Of a DNA stretch of 64,000 bases, positions 43,100 through 52,398 are shown in pieces (the first letter of the stretch is position 1; each line of letters starts with the position of its first letter). The stretch is from NCBI GenBank assembly GCA_031963465.1, contig JASSUG010000001.1, forward strand, positions 62,001 to 126,000, written 5' to 3'. Source of the stretch: Mycoavidus cysteinexigens_B (lineage in GTDB: Bacteria; Pseudomonadota; Gammaproteobacteria; Burkholderiales; Burkholderiaceae). A program made the translations under genes and the position numbers. The notes beneath the pieces were generated by a model. It was given only the letters and a program-made list of their open reading frames with translations, was not told where the DNA came from and searched no databases.

Positions 43100-45724
43100 A
43101 TGTTAAATCCTGTTTCAAGCTCGGCTACCGTCTCCTATGGAGCCGTGCAAAAGTCTCCAGCGGCGTCATTACTGTCGTTACCTGTCGAAGTTCGAGAAGA
43201 GGTAGAAAATTATCTGTCAGTATGGGAGCGGCAGAATTTTTTTAAGGCACTGACAGCGGTGACTCGAGATGGCGCTCCGGTGGACTCGCCTGTACTGAAA
43301 TTACACCTGTTGCAGGAAAGGATAGCTGCGAAATATCATCAGCATTTGGCGAGTTCGGATGTGAGCTTGCGAGCTTTTGTGTTGAATCAAGTGCAAAGAC
43401 TATGGGAATCAGGTCAACTTGCTCAAGTGGTAGAGAAGTCAGTATTGTTTGAATTGGTGCGGCTTGTTGATGGTCCAGAAGTATTTGGATATATAAAGAA
43501 AAAAATCCAACAAGAGCCGGCGTTAAAGGCAAAGCTACTGAGTTGGGTCGAACGCTCAAAAACAGAAGAAGTGCAGTCCATGGCGGCGAATGCGCTGACC
43601 CTATTGGTGAAAAGTGGTGTCCAGTTTAATGGAGCGGATTTAAGGGGAATTCGCGTGCCTGGAGCGGATCTGAGTTTTGGGGTATTCGATTCAGCGCAGT
43701 TGCAAGGGGCGGATTTAAGCCAGGCCAAACTTTGCGCAAGCTGGCTGCGTCGGGCGAATTTAAGTGGTGCGCAGATGGCCGGGGTGCGGTTTGGCGAATG
43801 GCCTTATCTCCAAGAAGAGAGCAGAGTACATGCTTGCGCGTATTCCCCGGATGGTAAAAACTGTGCGGTAGGTCTTTCAAACGGTAAGATCAGTGTGTAT
43901 TCGACCTCGAATTGGGAAAAACTTCATTCCTTAGAGGGACATACAGACTTTGTTTGGAGCTTGATGTATTCGCCAAGTGGGCGGCAGATCGCCTCGGGCA
44001 GCTATGACAACACGGTACGTCTGTGGGACACGCACAGAGGAGCCCTTGGGCGGACTTTGAGGGGACATACCGGTGCGATTAGGAGCGTGGCATATTCGCC
44101 GAGCGGATTGCAAATCGCCTCGGGCAGTGTGGACCAGACGGTTCGTCTATGGGATGCGTACAGCGGAGCCCTTGGGCAGACTTTGAGGGGACATGCCGAC
44201 ACTGTTAATAGTGTGGTGTATGCACCGAGTGGTTCGCAGATTGCCTCGGGCAGTTTAGACGGGACGGTACGTCTGTGGAATGCGCACAGTGGCGCTCTTG
44301 AGCATACCTTAAAAGGACATACCTCCTCTATTAGCAGCGTGGTGTATGCGCCGAGCGGATTGCAAATCGCCTCGGGTAGTAGGGATAAAACGGTACGCCT
44401 GTGGGACGCGCACAGTGGTGCTCTTTTGCACATCTTAGAAGGGCATACCGACGATGTTTATAGCGTGGTGTATGCGCCGAGCGGTGCGCAGATCGCCTTG
44501 GGCGGTCGTGACAGAATGGTACATCTGTGGGACGTGCAAAGCGGCGTCTTTCGGCGCACCTTAGAGGGACATAAGAACCAGCTTTTGAGCATAGTGTATT
44601 CGCCGAGCGGTTCGCAGATCGCCTCGGGCAGTGATGACAAGACGGTACGTCTGTGGGACGCGCAAAGTGGAGTTCCCGGCTACACCTTAGAAGGGCATAC
44701 AGAGGTTATTAATAGCGTGGCGTATTCACCGAGTGGTTCGCAGATCGCCTCGGGCAGTTCAGATAAAACGGTGCGCCTGTGGGGCGCACAAAGCGGAGCC
44801 CTTGAGCACACCTTAAAAGGACATACGTACTCTGTTCATAGCGTTGTGTATTCGCCGAGCGGATCGCAGATCGCTTCGGGCAGTTCAGACAAGACGGTGC
44901 GCCTGTGGGGCGCACAAAGCGGAGTCCTTGAGCGCACCTTAGAAGGACATACGTACTCTGTCTGGGACGTGGTGTATTCGCCGAGCGGCGAGCAAATCGC
45001 CTCGGCGAGTTCTGACAAAACGGTTCGTTTGTGGCACGTGCAAAGCGGCGCCCTTGGGCACACCTTAGAAGGACATAGCGGTGCTGTTAATAGCGTGGCG
45101 TATTCGCCGAGCGGCGCGCAGCTTGCCTCGGGTAGTTATGACCAGACGGTATGTCTGTGGGACACGCGCAGCGGTGTCCTTGAGCACACCTTGGAAGGAC
45201 ATAACGGTGCTGTTAATAGTGTAATGTATTCGCCGAGCGGGTTGCAGATCGCCTCGGGCAGTCATGACAAGACGGTGCGGCTGTGGGACGCGTACAGCGG
45301 CGCCCTTGGGCACATCTTAGAAGGACATACCTCCTATGTTCATAGCGTTGTGTATTCATCGAGCGGTGCGCAGATCGCCTCGGGCAGTCATGACAATACA
45401 GTGCGTCTGTGGCATGTTGCCTCGGGTCAGTGTCGGACGGTGATTGACGGTTTTGATGGGGGCGTTTTTAGCGTTGCTTGGAAAACGACCCACGACGGCA
45501 GCTATCTGTTGACTGGGAGCGGCGATAAATTAGTCCGCCGGTGGCAGGTGAAACAAGAGGGAGAAGAGACTAAAGCGATTTTATGCTGGAGTTCAGGGCA
45601 TAGAGCCCTGAGAGTGACGGATACGTTATTCGAAGGGGTGCGAGGGTTAAGTGAGATGAATCAGAGGCTTGTGCAGCAACGTGGCGCGTTAGGTGAGCCG
45701 TCTTTAAGCCTACGCGGGAGTTAA
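43100..45724 (+). CDS. F-box-like / pentapeptide / 14-blade WD40 repeat protein (paralogue 2)
   Basis: 874-residue repeat protein, paralogue of the 16074-18722 product; the first ~250 residues align without a gap. The F-box-like segment is LLSLPVEVREEVENYLSVWE (about residues 24-60). A helical region follows, then pentapeptide repeats at about 176-232. Next come 14 WD40 units of 42 residues with core YSPSGxQIASGSxDKTVRLWD, near-identical to one another, then a short helical tail (VRGLSEMNQRLVQQRG). The ATG at 43100 is chosen because it matches the paralogue's MLxP start; the frame is open 24 codons upstream. No signal peptide is seen. It diverges from rpoH. Function is unknown. Confidence 0.87.
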   Translation: MLNPVSSSATVSYGAVQKSPAASLLSLPVEVREEVENYLSVWERQNFFKALTAVTRDGAPVDSPVLKLHLLQERIAAKYHQHLASSDVSLRAFVLNQVQRLWESGQLAQVVEKSVLFELVRLVDGPEVFGYIKKKIQQEPALKAKLLSWVERSKTEEVQSMAANALTLLVKSGVQFNGADLRGIRVPGADLSFGVFDSAQLQGADLSQAKLCASWLRRANLSGAQMAGVRFGEWPYLQEESRVHACAYSPDGKNCAVGLSNGKISVYSTSNWEKLHSLEGHTDFVWSLMYSPSGRQIASGSYDNTVRLWDTHRGALGRTLRGHTGAIRSVAYSPSGLQIASGSVDQTVRLWDAYSGALGQTLRGHADTVNSVVYAPSGSQIASGSLDGTVRLWNAHSGALEHTLKGHTSSISSVVYAPSGLQIASGSRDKTVRLWDAHSGALLHILEGHTDDVYSVVYAPSGAQIALGGRDRMVHLWDVQSGVFRRTLEGHKNQLLSIVYSPSGSQIASGSDDKTVRLWDAQSGVPGYTLEGHTEVINSVAYSPSGSQIASGSSDKTVRLWGAQSGALEHTLKGHTYSVHSVVYSPSGSQIASGSSDKTVRLWGAQSGVLERTLEGHTYSVWDVVYSPSGEQIASASSDKTVRLWHVQSGALGHTLEGHSGAVNSVAYSPSGAQLASGSYDQTVCLWDTRSGVLEHTLEGHNGAVNSVMYSPSGLQIASGSHDKTVRLWDAYSGALGHILEGHTSYVHSVVYSSSGAQIASGSHDNTVRLWHVASGQCRTVIDGFDGGVFSVAWKTTHDGSYLLTGSGDKLVRRWQVKQEGEETKAILCWSSGHRALRVTDTLFEGVRGLSEMNQRLVQQRGALGEPSLSLRGS

Positions 45725-46010
45725 GAACCCTCTAAAGTATCGTTAAAATTATGCTGTTTGGTTTCGATCAGATGGCACTCATATGTACCTGATTGGATTT
45801 GTAACTCTAGAGTATTTCGTGTCCGCCTTCTATTTCGAGTAGATTTTAGGTAGTAACGGCGTGCATTGATGTCTTTGATTTTGCTAATGATGAGGAGATT
45901 TTGTCCCAATCTAATTTCTCCAACAAGCTGTTGGAGATCGAGATGATCTTTATACGATAAATAAAATTGCCGCATGTCAACGCGGGAGTCAAGAGACCAT
46001 CGAGGGTTCT
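45721..46010 (-). pseudogene. DUF1016 / YhcG-type nuclease, N-terminal-domain remnant
   Basis: An 84-codon frame (45975-45721) starts MRQFYLSYKDHLDLQQLVGE and continues LGQNLLIISKIKDINARRYY, TRNTLELQIQSGTYE and ETKQHNF. This is the order of conserved blocks in the DUF1016 N-terminal domain of YhcG-like PD-(D/E)XK nucleases. Two usually conserved tryptophans are replaced (EIRLGQN, RRTRNTL), the C-terminal nuclease domain is missing, and the frame stops at the end of the WD40 gene. It is read as a decaying fragment. The upstream codons to ~46010 are also open. Confidence 0.6.
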
Positions 46011-46113
46011 AAATTCAAGCAGGATGTCTAACGAAAGACGTCAGGGAATTATAATCATAAGATGAGTTTGCCCATGCCGAGCAAACTCCCTGAATTAGGC
46101 TAGGAAAATCATT

Positions 46114-46812
46114 ATGAGTGAACTATTTGCCGCAGCAGCCCCAGTCACGGTGCCAATTGCGCAGTCAAACGACTGCTTTGCGGTGCGCCGCATTTACTGC
46201 ATTGGCCGCAATTATGTCGAGCATGCCCGTGAAATGGGTGCTGAGCCGGATCGTCAGTCCTTAGTATTTTTCAATAAACCGACTGACGCTGTTCTGTATG
46301 TAGCGCCTGGTATGGTTGGCCAATTTCCTTATCCACCCGGTTCAAACAATGTGCATTATGAGATGGAGTTGGTGGTTGCGCTAGGTAAGCGCGGTCGCGA
46401 TATCCCAGTTGAGCAGGCGCTTGAGTATGTGTTTGGCTATGCTCTGGGCCTCGATATGACGCGTCGTGATTTGCAAGCGGAGATGAAACGACAAGGTTAT
46501 CCATGGGAAATCGGCAAAGCGTTTGACCATGCTGCGCCGCTGGGGCCGATTCACCGAGTAGACGAGGTTGGGCATTACCAGCAGGGGGCGATTTGGCTCA
46601 CCGTGAATGGCGTTGAGAAGCAGCGTGCTGATGTGTCGCAGTTAATTTGGCCGGTGGCGCAGACCATCTCTTATTTATCAAGCTTATCCGAGCTTGTGCC
46701 GGGAGATTTAATTTATACCGGAACCCCAGGTGGGGTGGGGCCGATTGTGAAGGGTGACTTGATGATAGGCGGCATTGAGGGGTTGGGTGAATTTGCCGTC
46801 AAAGTCACTTGA
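46114..46812 (+). CDS. Fumarylacetoacetate hydrolase (FAH) family protein
   Basis: 232-residue metal-dependent C-C hydrolase or decarboxylase of the FAH superfamily. It contains YCIGRNYVEHAREMGAEP, LVFFNKPTDAVL, and the metal ligands in YEMELVVALGKRGRDIP. FGYALGLDMTRRDLQ and GDLIYTGTPGGVGPI are also present. It resembles fumarylpyruvate hydrolases of gentisate pathways, but no pathway genes are nearby and the substrate is undetermined. AGGAAAA precedes the ATG. It lies between the second accessory island and ftsY. Confidence 0.85.
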   Translation: MSELFAAAAPVTVPIAQSNDCFAVRRIYCIGRNYVEHAREMGAEPDRQSLVFFNKPTDAVLYVAPGMVGQFPYPPGSNNVHYEMELVVALGKRGRDIPVEQALEYVFGYALGLDMTRRDLQAEMKRQGYPWEIGKAFDHAAPLGPIHRVDEVGHYQQGAIWLTVNGVEKQRADVSQLIWPVAQTISYLSSLSELVPGDLIYTGTPGGVGPIVKGDLMIGGIEGLGEFAVKVT

Positions 46813-46831
46813 ACTCAAACTGAGTGAGGAT

Positions 46832-47857
46832 TTAATCCAGCAGCGCGCTGGCGAACTCTGCGGCGCAAAACGGCTGTAGATCATCAATTTGCTCTCCCAC
46901 GCCAATGAAGTACACGGGGATCGGCCGTTGTCGCGCAATTGCGGCGAGGATGCCGCCTTTAGCCGTGCCATCAAGCTTGGTCACAATCAATCCGGTGAGA
47001 CCAAGGGCATCATCAAATGCCTTCACCTGCGCCAGGGCATTTTGCCCGGTGTTGGCGTCAATCACCAGCAGCACTTCGTGCGGGGCCCCGTCCATCGCTT
47101 TACCGATGACGCGTTTGATCTTTTTTAACTCCTCCATTAAATGCAATTGTGTCGGCAGGCGCCCAGCGGTGTCCGCCATGAGTATATCGAGCTTACGCGC
47201 GCGCGCGGCGTTGAGGGCATCGAAAATAACCGCGGCGGGGTCACCGCTTTGCTGTGAAATCACATTGATCTGATTACGTTCACCCCACAGTGCCAGCTGT
47301 TCGTGCGCGGCGGCGCGAAAAGTGTCACCCGCAGCCAGCAACACAGATTGTCCGTGTTGCTGTAAATGTTGAGCCAGTTTGCCAATGCTGGTGGTTTTGC
47401 CTGCGCCGTTGACGCCCGTGATCATCATCACCAAGGGTTGCGCGCGGCCCAGTACTAATGTGTGCTCAAGTGGTTTTAATAAATCAATCAAGAGCGCGCG
47501 CAAGGCAGATTTGACGGCTTCACCTTCATTTAGCCGCTCAGCGCTGACTTTCTGACGTAGGGCACTGAGCAGAAAATCGCTCGCTTCAATGCCTGTGTCG
47601 GCCATTAATAGCGCAGCTTCTAGCTCTTCAAAAAGGGCCTCATCGACTTTTGCGCCAGCAAAAATGCTGGTAAAACTGTTCCGCGTCTTCGCTAAACCTG
47701 ATTTTAGTCGGCTTGCCCAAGAAGTTGAACGGCTGGCAGTAGGCTCTGTGTTCGGCAGATTTTTAGCCGGAGTGCTGGCTTTTGATTTATTCTCTGGCTC
47801 AGAAGGTGCTGGGGCCGATGTTGAGCCCTTATGAAGATTTTTGAAGAAGCTAAACAT
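46832..47857 (-). CDS. ftsY: Signal recognition particle receptor FtsY
   Basis: GTPase docking SRP-ribosome complexes to the membrane. The 341 residues consist of a short charged N-terminal A region and the N domain. The G domain has GVNGAGKTTSIGKLA (P-loop), AAGDTFRAAAHEQL, LMADTAGRLPTQLHLMEEL, and TKLDGTAKGG. The A domain is short and only moderately acidic. In E. coli and many relatives ftsY-ftsE-ftsX-rpoH are contiguous. Here the ftsEX pair is absent between ftsY and rpoH. Confidence 0.95.
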   Translation of the reverse strand: MFSFFKNLHKGSTSAPAPSEPENKSKASTPAKNLPNTEPTASRSTSWASRLKSGLAKTRNSFTSIFAGAKVDEALFEELEAALLMADTGIEASDFLLSALRQKVSAERLNEGEAVKSALRALLIDLLKPLEHTLVLGRAQPLVMMITGVNGAGKTTSIGKLAQHLQQHGQSVLLAAGDTFRAAAHEQLALWGERNQINVISQQSGDPAAVIFDALNAARARKLDILMADTAGRLPTQLHLMEELKKIKRVIGKAMDGAPHEVLLVIDANTGQNALAQVKAFDDALGLTGLIVTKLDGTAKGGILAAIARQRPIPVYFIGVGEQIDDLQPFCAAEFASALLD

Positions 47858-48044
47858 GGTTTATAGTTTCGAACACTTGGCTTGGAAAGCGCTCTGTGTG
47901 GATGCAAAAGAAGCGTTTATTCTAGCAGAGCATGGATCAGTGCTTTCATCATGACTGGGTATTTTTAGTGTAAGCAAAACTTGCCTAGTCGAAAATCACG
48001 GTGTCTAGAACTGTTGATCAATCAGCATTGAGCTCAATTAATTT

Positions 48045-49541
48045 ATGTTGCTGAATAAGAATATATTGCAGAAACTGCTTAAAGCAGTGATGTCACTACG
48101 CGTTATGGCGCGCGCTTATAGGCCAGGCCATTTCTTACGCAGCGGCGCCTGTCTGTTGGCGCTGATCGGCGTAGGCAGCGTATCGGCCGCTACCTTAAGG
48201 GCTAGCGGCGCGCCCACTGCACCCGACCTCCAGCACGCGCTGCCTACGACAGAATTTACTTTAGCGAACGGCTTACGCGTCATCGTGCGTGAAGATCACC
48301 GGGCGCCGACTGTGCTGCAGATGCTTTTTTATAAAGCCGGCTCGCTAGATGAGCTAAACGGTACCACTGGGGTGGCGCATGTGCTCGAGCACATGATGTT
48401 TCGCGGCACTCAGCAGCTTGGGCCGGGAGAATTTTCGCAACGCGTGGCGGCTCTCGGTGGCAGCGAGAATGCGTTTACGATGCAAGACTGTACAGCGTAT
48501 TTCACGCGGATAGAGAAATCCCATCTATCTGCAATCATGGCGTTAGAAGCGGAGCGGATGCAAAATCTGGCCATCACTCGCGAAACCTTCGATCGAGAAA
48601 TTCGCGTGGTGATGGAAGAGCGGCGTTTATCCCTTGAAGATAAACCTGAAGCGCTGCTGGATGAAGCCTTGCGGGCAACAGCATATAATGCGTCGCCGGC
48701 GCGCTGGCCGGTGATTGGCTGGCAGGATGATTTACAACAGATGACGTGGCTTGATGCCCGGGCGTGGTATGAACGATGGTACGCACCGAATAATGCATTG
48801 TTGGTGGTGGCCGGAGATGTTACTCCTGCGTATGTGCGTAGCCAAGCTGAGCGTTGGTTTGGCGCGATTCCAGCGCGGCCATTGCTGGTGCGCAAACCGC
48901 AAAATGAACCGCTTCAGCGCGGCTTGAAACGCGTGACGATCAAGGCGCCTGCCGAGGTGCCGCGCGTTGTATTGGCATTCAAAGCCATGCCGTTAGCGGC
49001 AAACTCCGCGGCGAAGCAAGAGGCTTATGCCCTGAGTGTGCTGGCCACGGTGCTGGATGGCTATCCAAACGCCCGACTGGAAAAACATCTCGTGCGCGAA
49101 CAACGCCTAGCTGACTGGGTCGATGCCTCTTATAGTATGGTGGCGCGTGGGCCCCAGCTATTTACGCTAAGCGCGATCCCGGCGCAGGGCCGCTCGTTAA
49201 TTGAGCTAGAAGCCGCTTTACGCAGTGAGCTACGGCGCATTGCGCAAAACGGGGTCAGTGCTCAGGAGTTACAGCGTGTCAAAACGCAATTGTACTCAGC
49301 GCGGATCTATGGACGAGATTCTGTATTTAGCCAAGTGATGGAAATCGGTTTAGCTGAAATGGCGGGGCATTCATGGCGCGCTATCGAGCCCATGGATCAA
49401 GCCCTCAATGCGGTGACGGCGCAAGATGTGCAAGCGGTGGCGGCGCGTTATTTCACCGATGACCAGTTGACCGTGGCTACGTTGATGCCAGAACAAATGC
49501 AGTCAACGCCGCGCTTGAGAAAAAGATCGCAAGGAAAGTAA
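48045..49541 (+). CDS. M16-family zinc metallopeptidase (catalytic partner)
   Basis: Pitrilysin/insulinase-type peptidase, 498 residues, exported (N-terminal hydrophobic stretch ending VGSVSAAT). The inverted zinc motif HVLEHMMF (HxxEH) near residue 109 and the distal Glu in EERRLSLEDKPEALLDEAL mark the active half, followed by the C-terminal M16 domain. Several Met codons in the leader make the start uncertain. It overlaps the next M16 gene by one base, the usual two-gene arrangement in which the second partner lacks the zinc site. Confidence 0.88.
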   Translation: MLLNKNILQKLLKAVMSLRVMARAYRPGHFLRSGACLLALIGVGSVSAATLRASGAPTAPDLQHALPTTEFTLANGLRVIVREDHRAPTVLQMLFYKAGSLDELNGTTGVAHVLEHMMFRGTQQLGPGEFSQRVAALGGSENAFTMQDCTAYFTRIEKSHLSAIMALEAERMQNLAITRETFDREIRVVMEERRLSLEDKPEALLDEALRATAYNASPARWPVIGWQDDLQQMTWLDARAWYERWYAPNNALLVVAGDVTPAYVRSQAERWFGAIPARPLLVRKPQNEPLQRGLKRVTIKAPAEVPRVVLAFKAMPLAANSAAKQEAYALSVLATVLDGYPNARLEKHLVREQRLADWVDASYSMVARGPQLFTLSAIPAQGRSLIELEAALRSELRRIAQNGVSAQELQRVKTQLYSARIYGRDSVFSQVMEIGLAEMAGHSWRAIEPMDQALNAVTAQDVQAVAARYFTDDQLTVATLMPEQMQSTPRLRKRSQGK

Positions 49542-50899
49542 TGGAACGAGTCAGGATGCCGATTGGGATTAAATTTTTACCTTTAACGACGCTGCTTGCC
49601 GCAGTCGTGCTGGGATGGCCGGCGCCCTTATTGGCTGGGCCGTTGATTCAGCAATGGACCGCACCGTCGGGGGCAAAAGTACTGTTGGTTGAAGATCACG
49701 CGATTCCAATGCTCGATATTCAGGTCAATTTTGCTGCGGGTAGCCGCTATGATCCACCTAACCGTAGCGGCTTGGCCGCCATGACGGCGCACATGTTGAG
49801 TACGGGCACGCGTAAGGCCAAAGGCTGTTTGGGCTTGACAGAAGCGCAGATTGAAGATCGCTTGGCCGAGATTGGCGGCGTGATATCGGATACCGTGGAT
49901 GACGATAGCGCGGCTTTGCGCTTGCGTACATTGTCAGCCGCGCCCAAGCGCGATGCGGCGCTGGCGGTTTTTGCGGGCATTTTGCAGTGTCCGGCTTTGC
50001 CGGAAAAAAAGTTAGTCCGTGAAAAGCAACGTGTTATCACAGCTCTCAATGTGTCGGAAAACCAGCCACAGGCGCAGGCTGAAAAGGCCTTCAAGGCAGC
50101 AGTATTTGGCGCGCATCCATATGGCGCATCGCCTGACCCCAAAAGCATCGCAGCGTTGACGCAAGCCGACCTGATGTCGTTCTATCAGGCGCACTATACT
50201 GCCCAGCATGCGGTCCTCAGCATCGTCGGCGACTGTGACCGGGCGCAAGCGGAGCGCATTGCTGAGCAACTGATGCGCGGGTTGCCTGAGCGCGCGCCAG
50301 ACGTAGCGCTGCCCTCGGTGGCACCGCTCTCTGGTTCATCTGAGATTAAGCTGCTGCATCCGGCCTCGCAAGCGCACATTCTGATTGGCGCGCCCGCCAT
50401 CGCACGAGGTGACCCGGATTATTTTCCGTTATTAGTGGCGAATCAAGTACTAGGGGGCGGCACACTGATCTCTCGACTCGGGCATGAGGTACGGGAGCAG
50501 CGTGGTTTATCCTATGGCGTATATAGCGCTTTTATCCCTGCCGCGCAGCCGGGTAGTTTCCAAATTAGCCTGCAAACCCGCAAAGACCAGGCCTCTGAGG
50601 CCTTGCTGGTGGTGCGTGAAACCCTCGCGAGCTTTATTGCCCAAGGGCCTACCCAAGCAGAATTGGAGGCGGCCAAGAATTATCTGGTGAACAGTTTTCC
50701 ATTGCAACTTGACGGTAATGGCAAGCGGCTGAGGATCGTGGCAACCATAGGTTTTTATGGGCTGCCGCTGGATTATCTAGAAACCTGGACAGCGCGTGTC
50801 AATGCCGTGACGCGTGCAGAAGCGCACGCCGCATTTGCAAAACATGTAAAGGCAGACAAGATGGTGACCGTATTAGTCGGCGCGCCAGTTGTGCGCTAG
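49541..50899 (+). CDS. M16-family peptidase-like protein (non-catalytic partner)
   Basis: 452 residues with an export signal (LTTLLAAVVLGWPAPLLAG). The position of the HxxEH motif reads LAAMTAHMLSTGT, so the zinc-binding residues are missing; the family expects this in the second member. The C-terminal Arg-Tyr motif that closes the chamber is seen in EVREQRGLSYGVYSAF. It is expected to pair with the product of the gene it overlaps by one base, forming a periplasmic heterodimer. Substrates are unknown. Confidence 0.86.
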   Translation: MERVRMPIGIKFLPLTTLLAAVVLGWPAPLLAGPLIQQWTAPSGAKVLLVEDHAIPMLDIQVNFAAGSRYDPPNRSGLAAMTAHMLSTGTRKAKGCLGLTEAQIEDRLAEIGGVISDTVDDDSAALRLRTLSAAPKRDAALAVFAGILQCPALPEKKLVREKQRVITALNVSENQPQAQAEKAFKAAVFGAHPYGASPDPKSIAALTQADLMSFYQAHYTAQHAVLSIVGDCDRAQAERIAEQLMRGLPERAPDVALPSVAPLSGSSEIKLLHPASQAHILIGAPAIARGDPDYFPLLVANQVLGGGTLISRLGHEVREQRGLSYGVYSAFIPAAQPGSFQISLQTRKDQASEALLVVRETLASFIAQGPTQAELEAAKNYLVNSFPLQLDGNGKRLRIVATIGFYGLPLDYLETWTARVNAVTRAEAHAAFAKHVKADKMVTVLVGAPVVR

Positions 50900-50923
50900 C
50901 GTTGCAATCAGCATTTTAAGTTT

Positions 50924-51619
50924 ATGGCTATTTCATCTGAATTTTCTACTGCAGCAGCGCGTACGCGCGGCGCTGCACATTCGGTTCGTATCATTGGCGG
51001 GGCCTGGAAGCGCACGCATTTGCCGGTGCTGGATATGGGCGAATTGCGGCCAACCCCTGATCGGGTTCGTGAAACACTATTTAATTGGTTGGGCCAAAGG
51101 CTTGATGGCTTGGTTTGCCTGGATTTATTTGCCGGTAGCGGCGCCTTAGGTTTCGAGGCAGCCTCGCGCGGCGCGGCGCGCGTGCTGATGGTGGAGCGAC
51201 AAGTGCGGATTGTGCAGCAACTACGGCACAACCAAGAAAAGCTCGCGGCTCAGACCATAGAAATTGTCCACGCGGAGGCACTAAAATTTGCCAGCGGACT
51301 GGCCGCGGGGAGCTTTGATCTGATCTTCCTTGATCCGCCGTTTGCTACGAACTTGCTTGAACCTGCATTAAAGCTGTGTATGCCGCTTGTGCGCCGAGGG
51401 GGCGTGATTTATATTGAGTCCTGCAAGTCGCTCAAGCAACGGGACTTGCCAACGGCTGCTACGTCGACTGGCGACCCATCTGGGCTAGCGTTGATGGGTG
51501 AGCAGATGGAGTGGAGCGTCGTACGGCACGGTCGGGCAGGGGCTGTGCATTATCATTTACTTCGCCGTCTGGCTAGCCAGGCTGGCGATATTTTGCCTTC
51601 TGATGGGGAAACGGCATGA
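50924..51619 (+). CDS. rsmD: 16S rRNA (guanine-966-N2)-methyltransferase
   Basis: Methylates G966 of 16S rRNA in the assembled small subunit. The 231 residues include RIIGGAWKRTHLPV and LRPTPDRVRETLFNWL. The SAM-binding CLDLFAGSGALGFEAASRG and the catalytic LIFLDPPF are intact. The C-terminal end adds a variable tail. Its stop overlaps the coaD ATG (ATGA), forming the conserved rsmD-coaD-fdx series. Confidence 0.94.
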   Translation: MAISSEFSTAAARTRGAAHSVRIIGGAWKRTHLPVLDMGELRPTPDRVRETLFNWLGQRLDGLVCLDLFAGSGALGFEAASRGAARVLMVERQVRIVQQLRHNQEKLAAQTIEIVHAEALKFASGLAAGSFDLIFLDPPFATNLLEPALKLCMPLVRRGGVIYIESCKSLKQRDLPTAATSTGDPSGLALMGEQMEWSVVRHGRAGAVHYHLLRRLASQAGDILPSDGETA

Positions 51620-52137
51620 TTGTTGCAGTGTATCCGGGGACCTTTGATCCGTTCACGCGCGGCCACGAGGATATTGTGCGCCGGGCTGCCAGCATTTTCG
51701 ACAAACTGATTATCGGGGTTGCCGATAGCCGTAATAAACGGCCTTTTTTTACCCTCGATGAACGGCTGGCGATTGCGCGCGAAGTTCTTGGACATTACCC
51801 TAATGTTCAAATCGAGAGTTTTAAGGGCTTACTAAAAGATTTTGTACGTAGCCATGAAGCCCGCGTCATTGTGCGTGGCCTGCGCGCCGTGTCAGATTTT
51901 GAATATGAATTTCAAATGGCCGGCATGAATCGTTATCTGATGCCGGATATTGAAATGATGTTTATGACTCCGGCTGACCAGTACCAATTTATTTCCGGTA
52001 CGATTGTGCGAGAAATCGCGCAACTGGGCGGCGATATTAGCAAATTTGTCTTTCCATCGGTCGAAAAATGGATCAAGGAAAAAGTCGCGGCGCTCGCGGC
52101 CGATCGCCATAGCTTGCCGCAACAGGTGCAGGGATAA
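51616..52137 (+). CDS. coaD: Phosphopantetheine adenylyltransferase
   Basis: Penultimate step of coenzyme A synthesis: transfers AMP to 4'-phosphopantetheine. The 173 residues begin with the nucleotidyltransferase motif YPGTFDPFTRGHEDIVRRA, then VRGLRAVSDFEYEFQMAGMNR. FISGTIVREIAQLGGDISKFV carries the second ATP motif. Start overlaps rsmD by four bases. The ferredoxin gene starts four bases after its stop. Confidence 0.95.
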   Translation: MIVAVYPGTFDPFTRGHEDIVRRAASIFDKLIIGVADSRNKRPFFTLDERLAIAREVLGHYPNVQIESFKGLLKDFVRSHEARVIVRGLRAVSDFEYEFQMAGMNRYLMPDIEMMFMTPADQYQFISGTIVREIAQLGGDISKFVFPSVEKWIKEKVAALAADRHSLPQQVQG

Positions 52138-52140
52138 GCT

Positions 52141-52398
52141 ATGGCGCTGATGATTACCGATGAGTGCATTAATTGCGACGTTTGTGAACCGGAGTGCCCA
52201 AATGACGCGATCTCAATGGGGACTGAGATTTACGTCATTGACCCGAGTAAATGTACTGAATGCGTCGGACATTTTGATGAACCGCAATGCCAGCAAGTCT
52301 GTCCAGTTGAGTGCATTCCGCTTAATCCTGAATATACTGAAACACGTGTCCAGTTACTGCAGAAATATCATAAACTGGTGGTGCAAAAGGGAGAGTAA
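52141..52398 (+). CDS. fdx: YfhL-like 2[4Fe-4S] ferredoxin
   Basis: Small electron carrier with two iron-sulfur clusters. The first site is CINCDVCEPECPNDAI; the second is CTECVGHFDEPQCQQVCPVECI with the enlarged loop between cysteines typical of the Alvin/YfhL subgroup. A C-terminal helix ends LVVQKGE. The 85 residues are normal. The electron partner is unknown. The gap to 52669 holds only a 24-codon frame from 52402 (MANCPLRPNSWF), probably chance. Confidence 0.93.
   Translation: MALMITDECINCDVCEPECPNDAISMGTEIYVIDPSKCTECVGHFDEPQCQQVCPVECIPLNPEYTETRVQLLQKYHKLVVQKGE

Noticed and set aside
44002..44433. Antisense 143-codon frame (and several neighbours up to 45313) opposite the second WD40 gene.
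   Set aside because: It repeats with the 126-base WD40 period and mirrors the codon pattern of the sense gene; it is a shadow of the repeat array.
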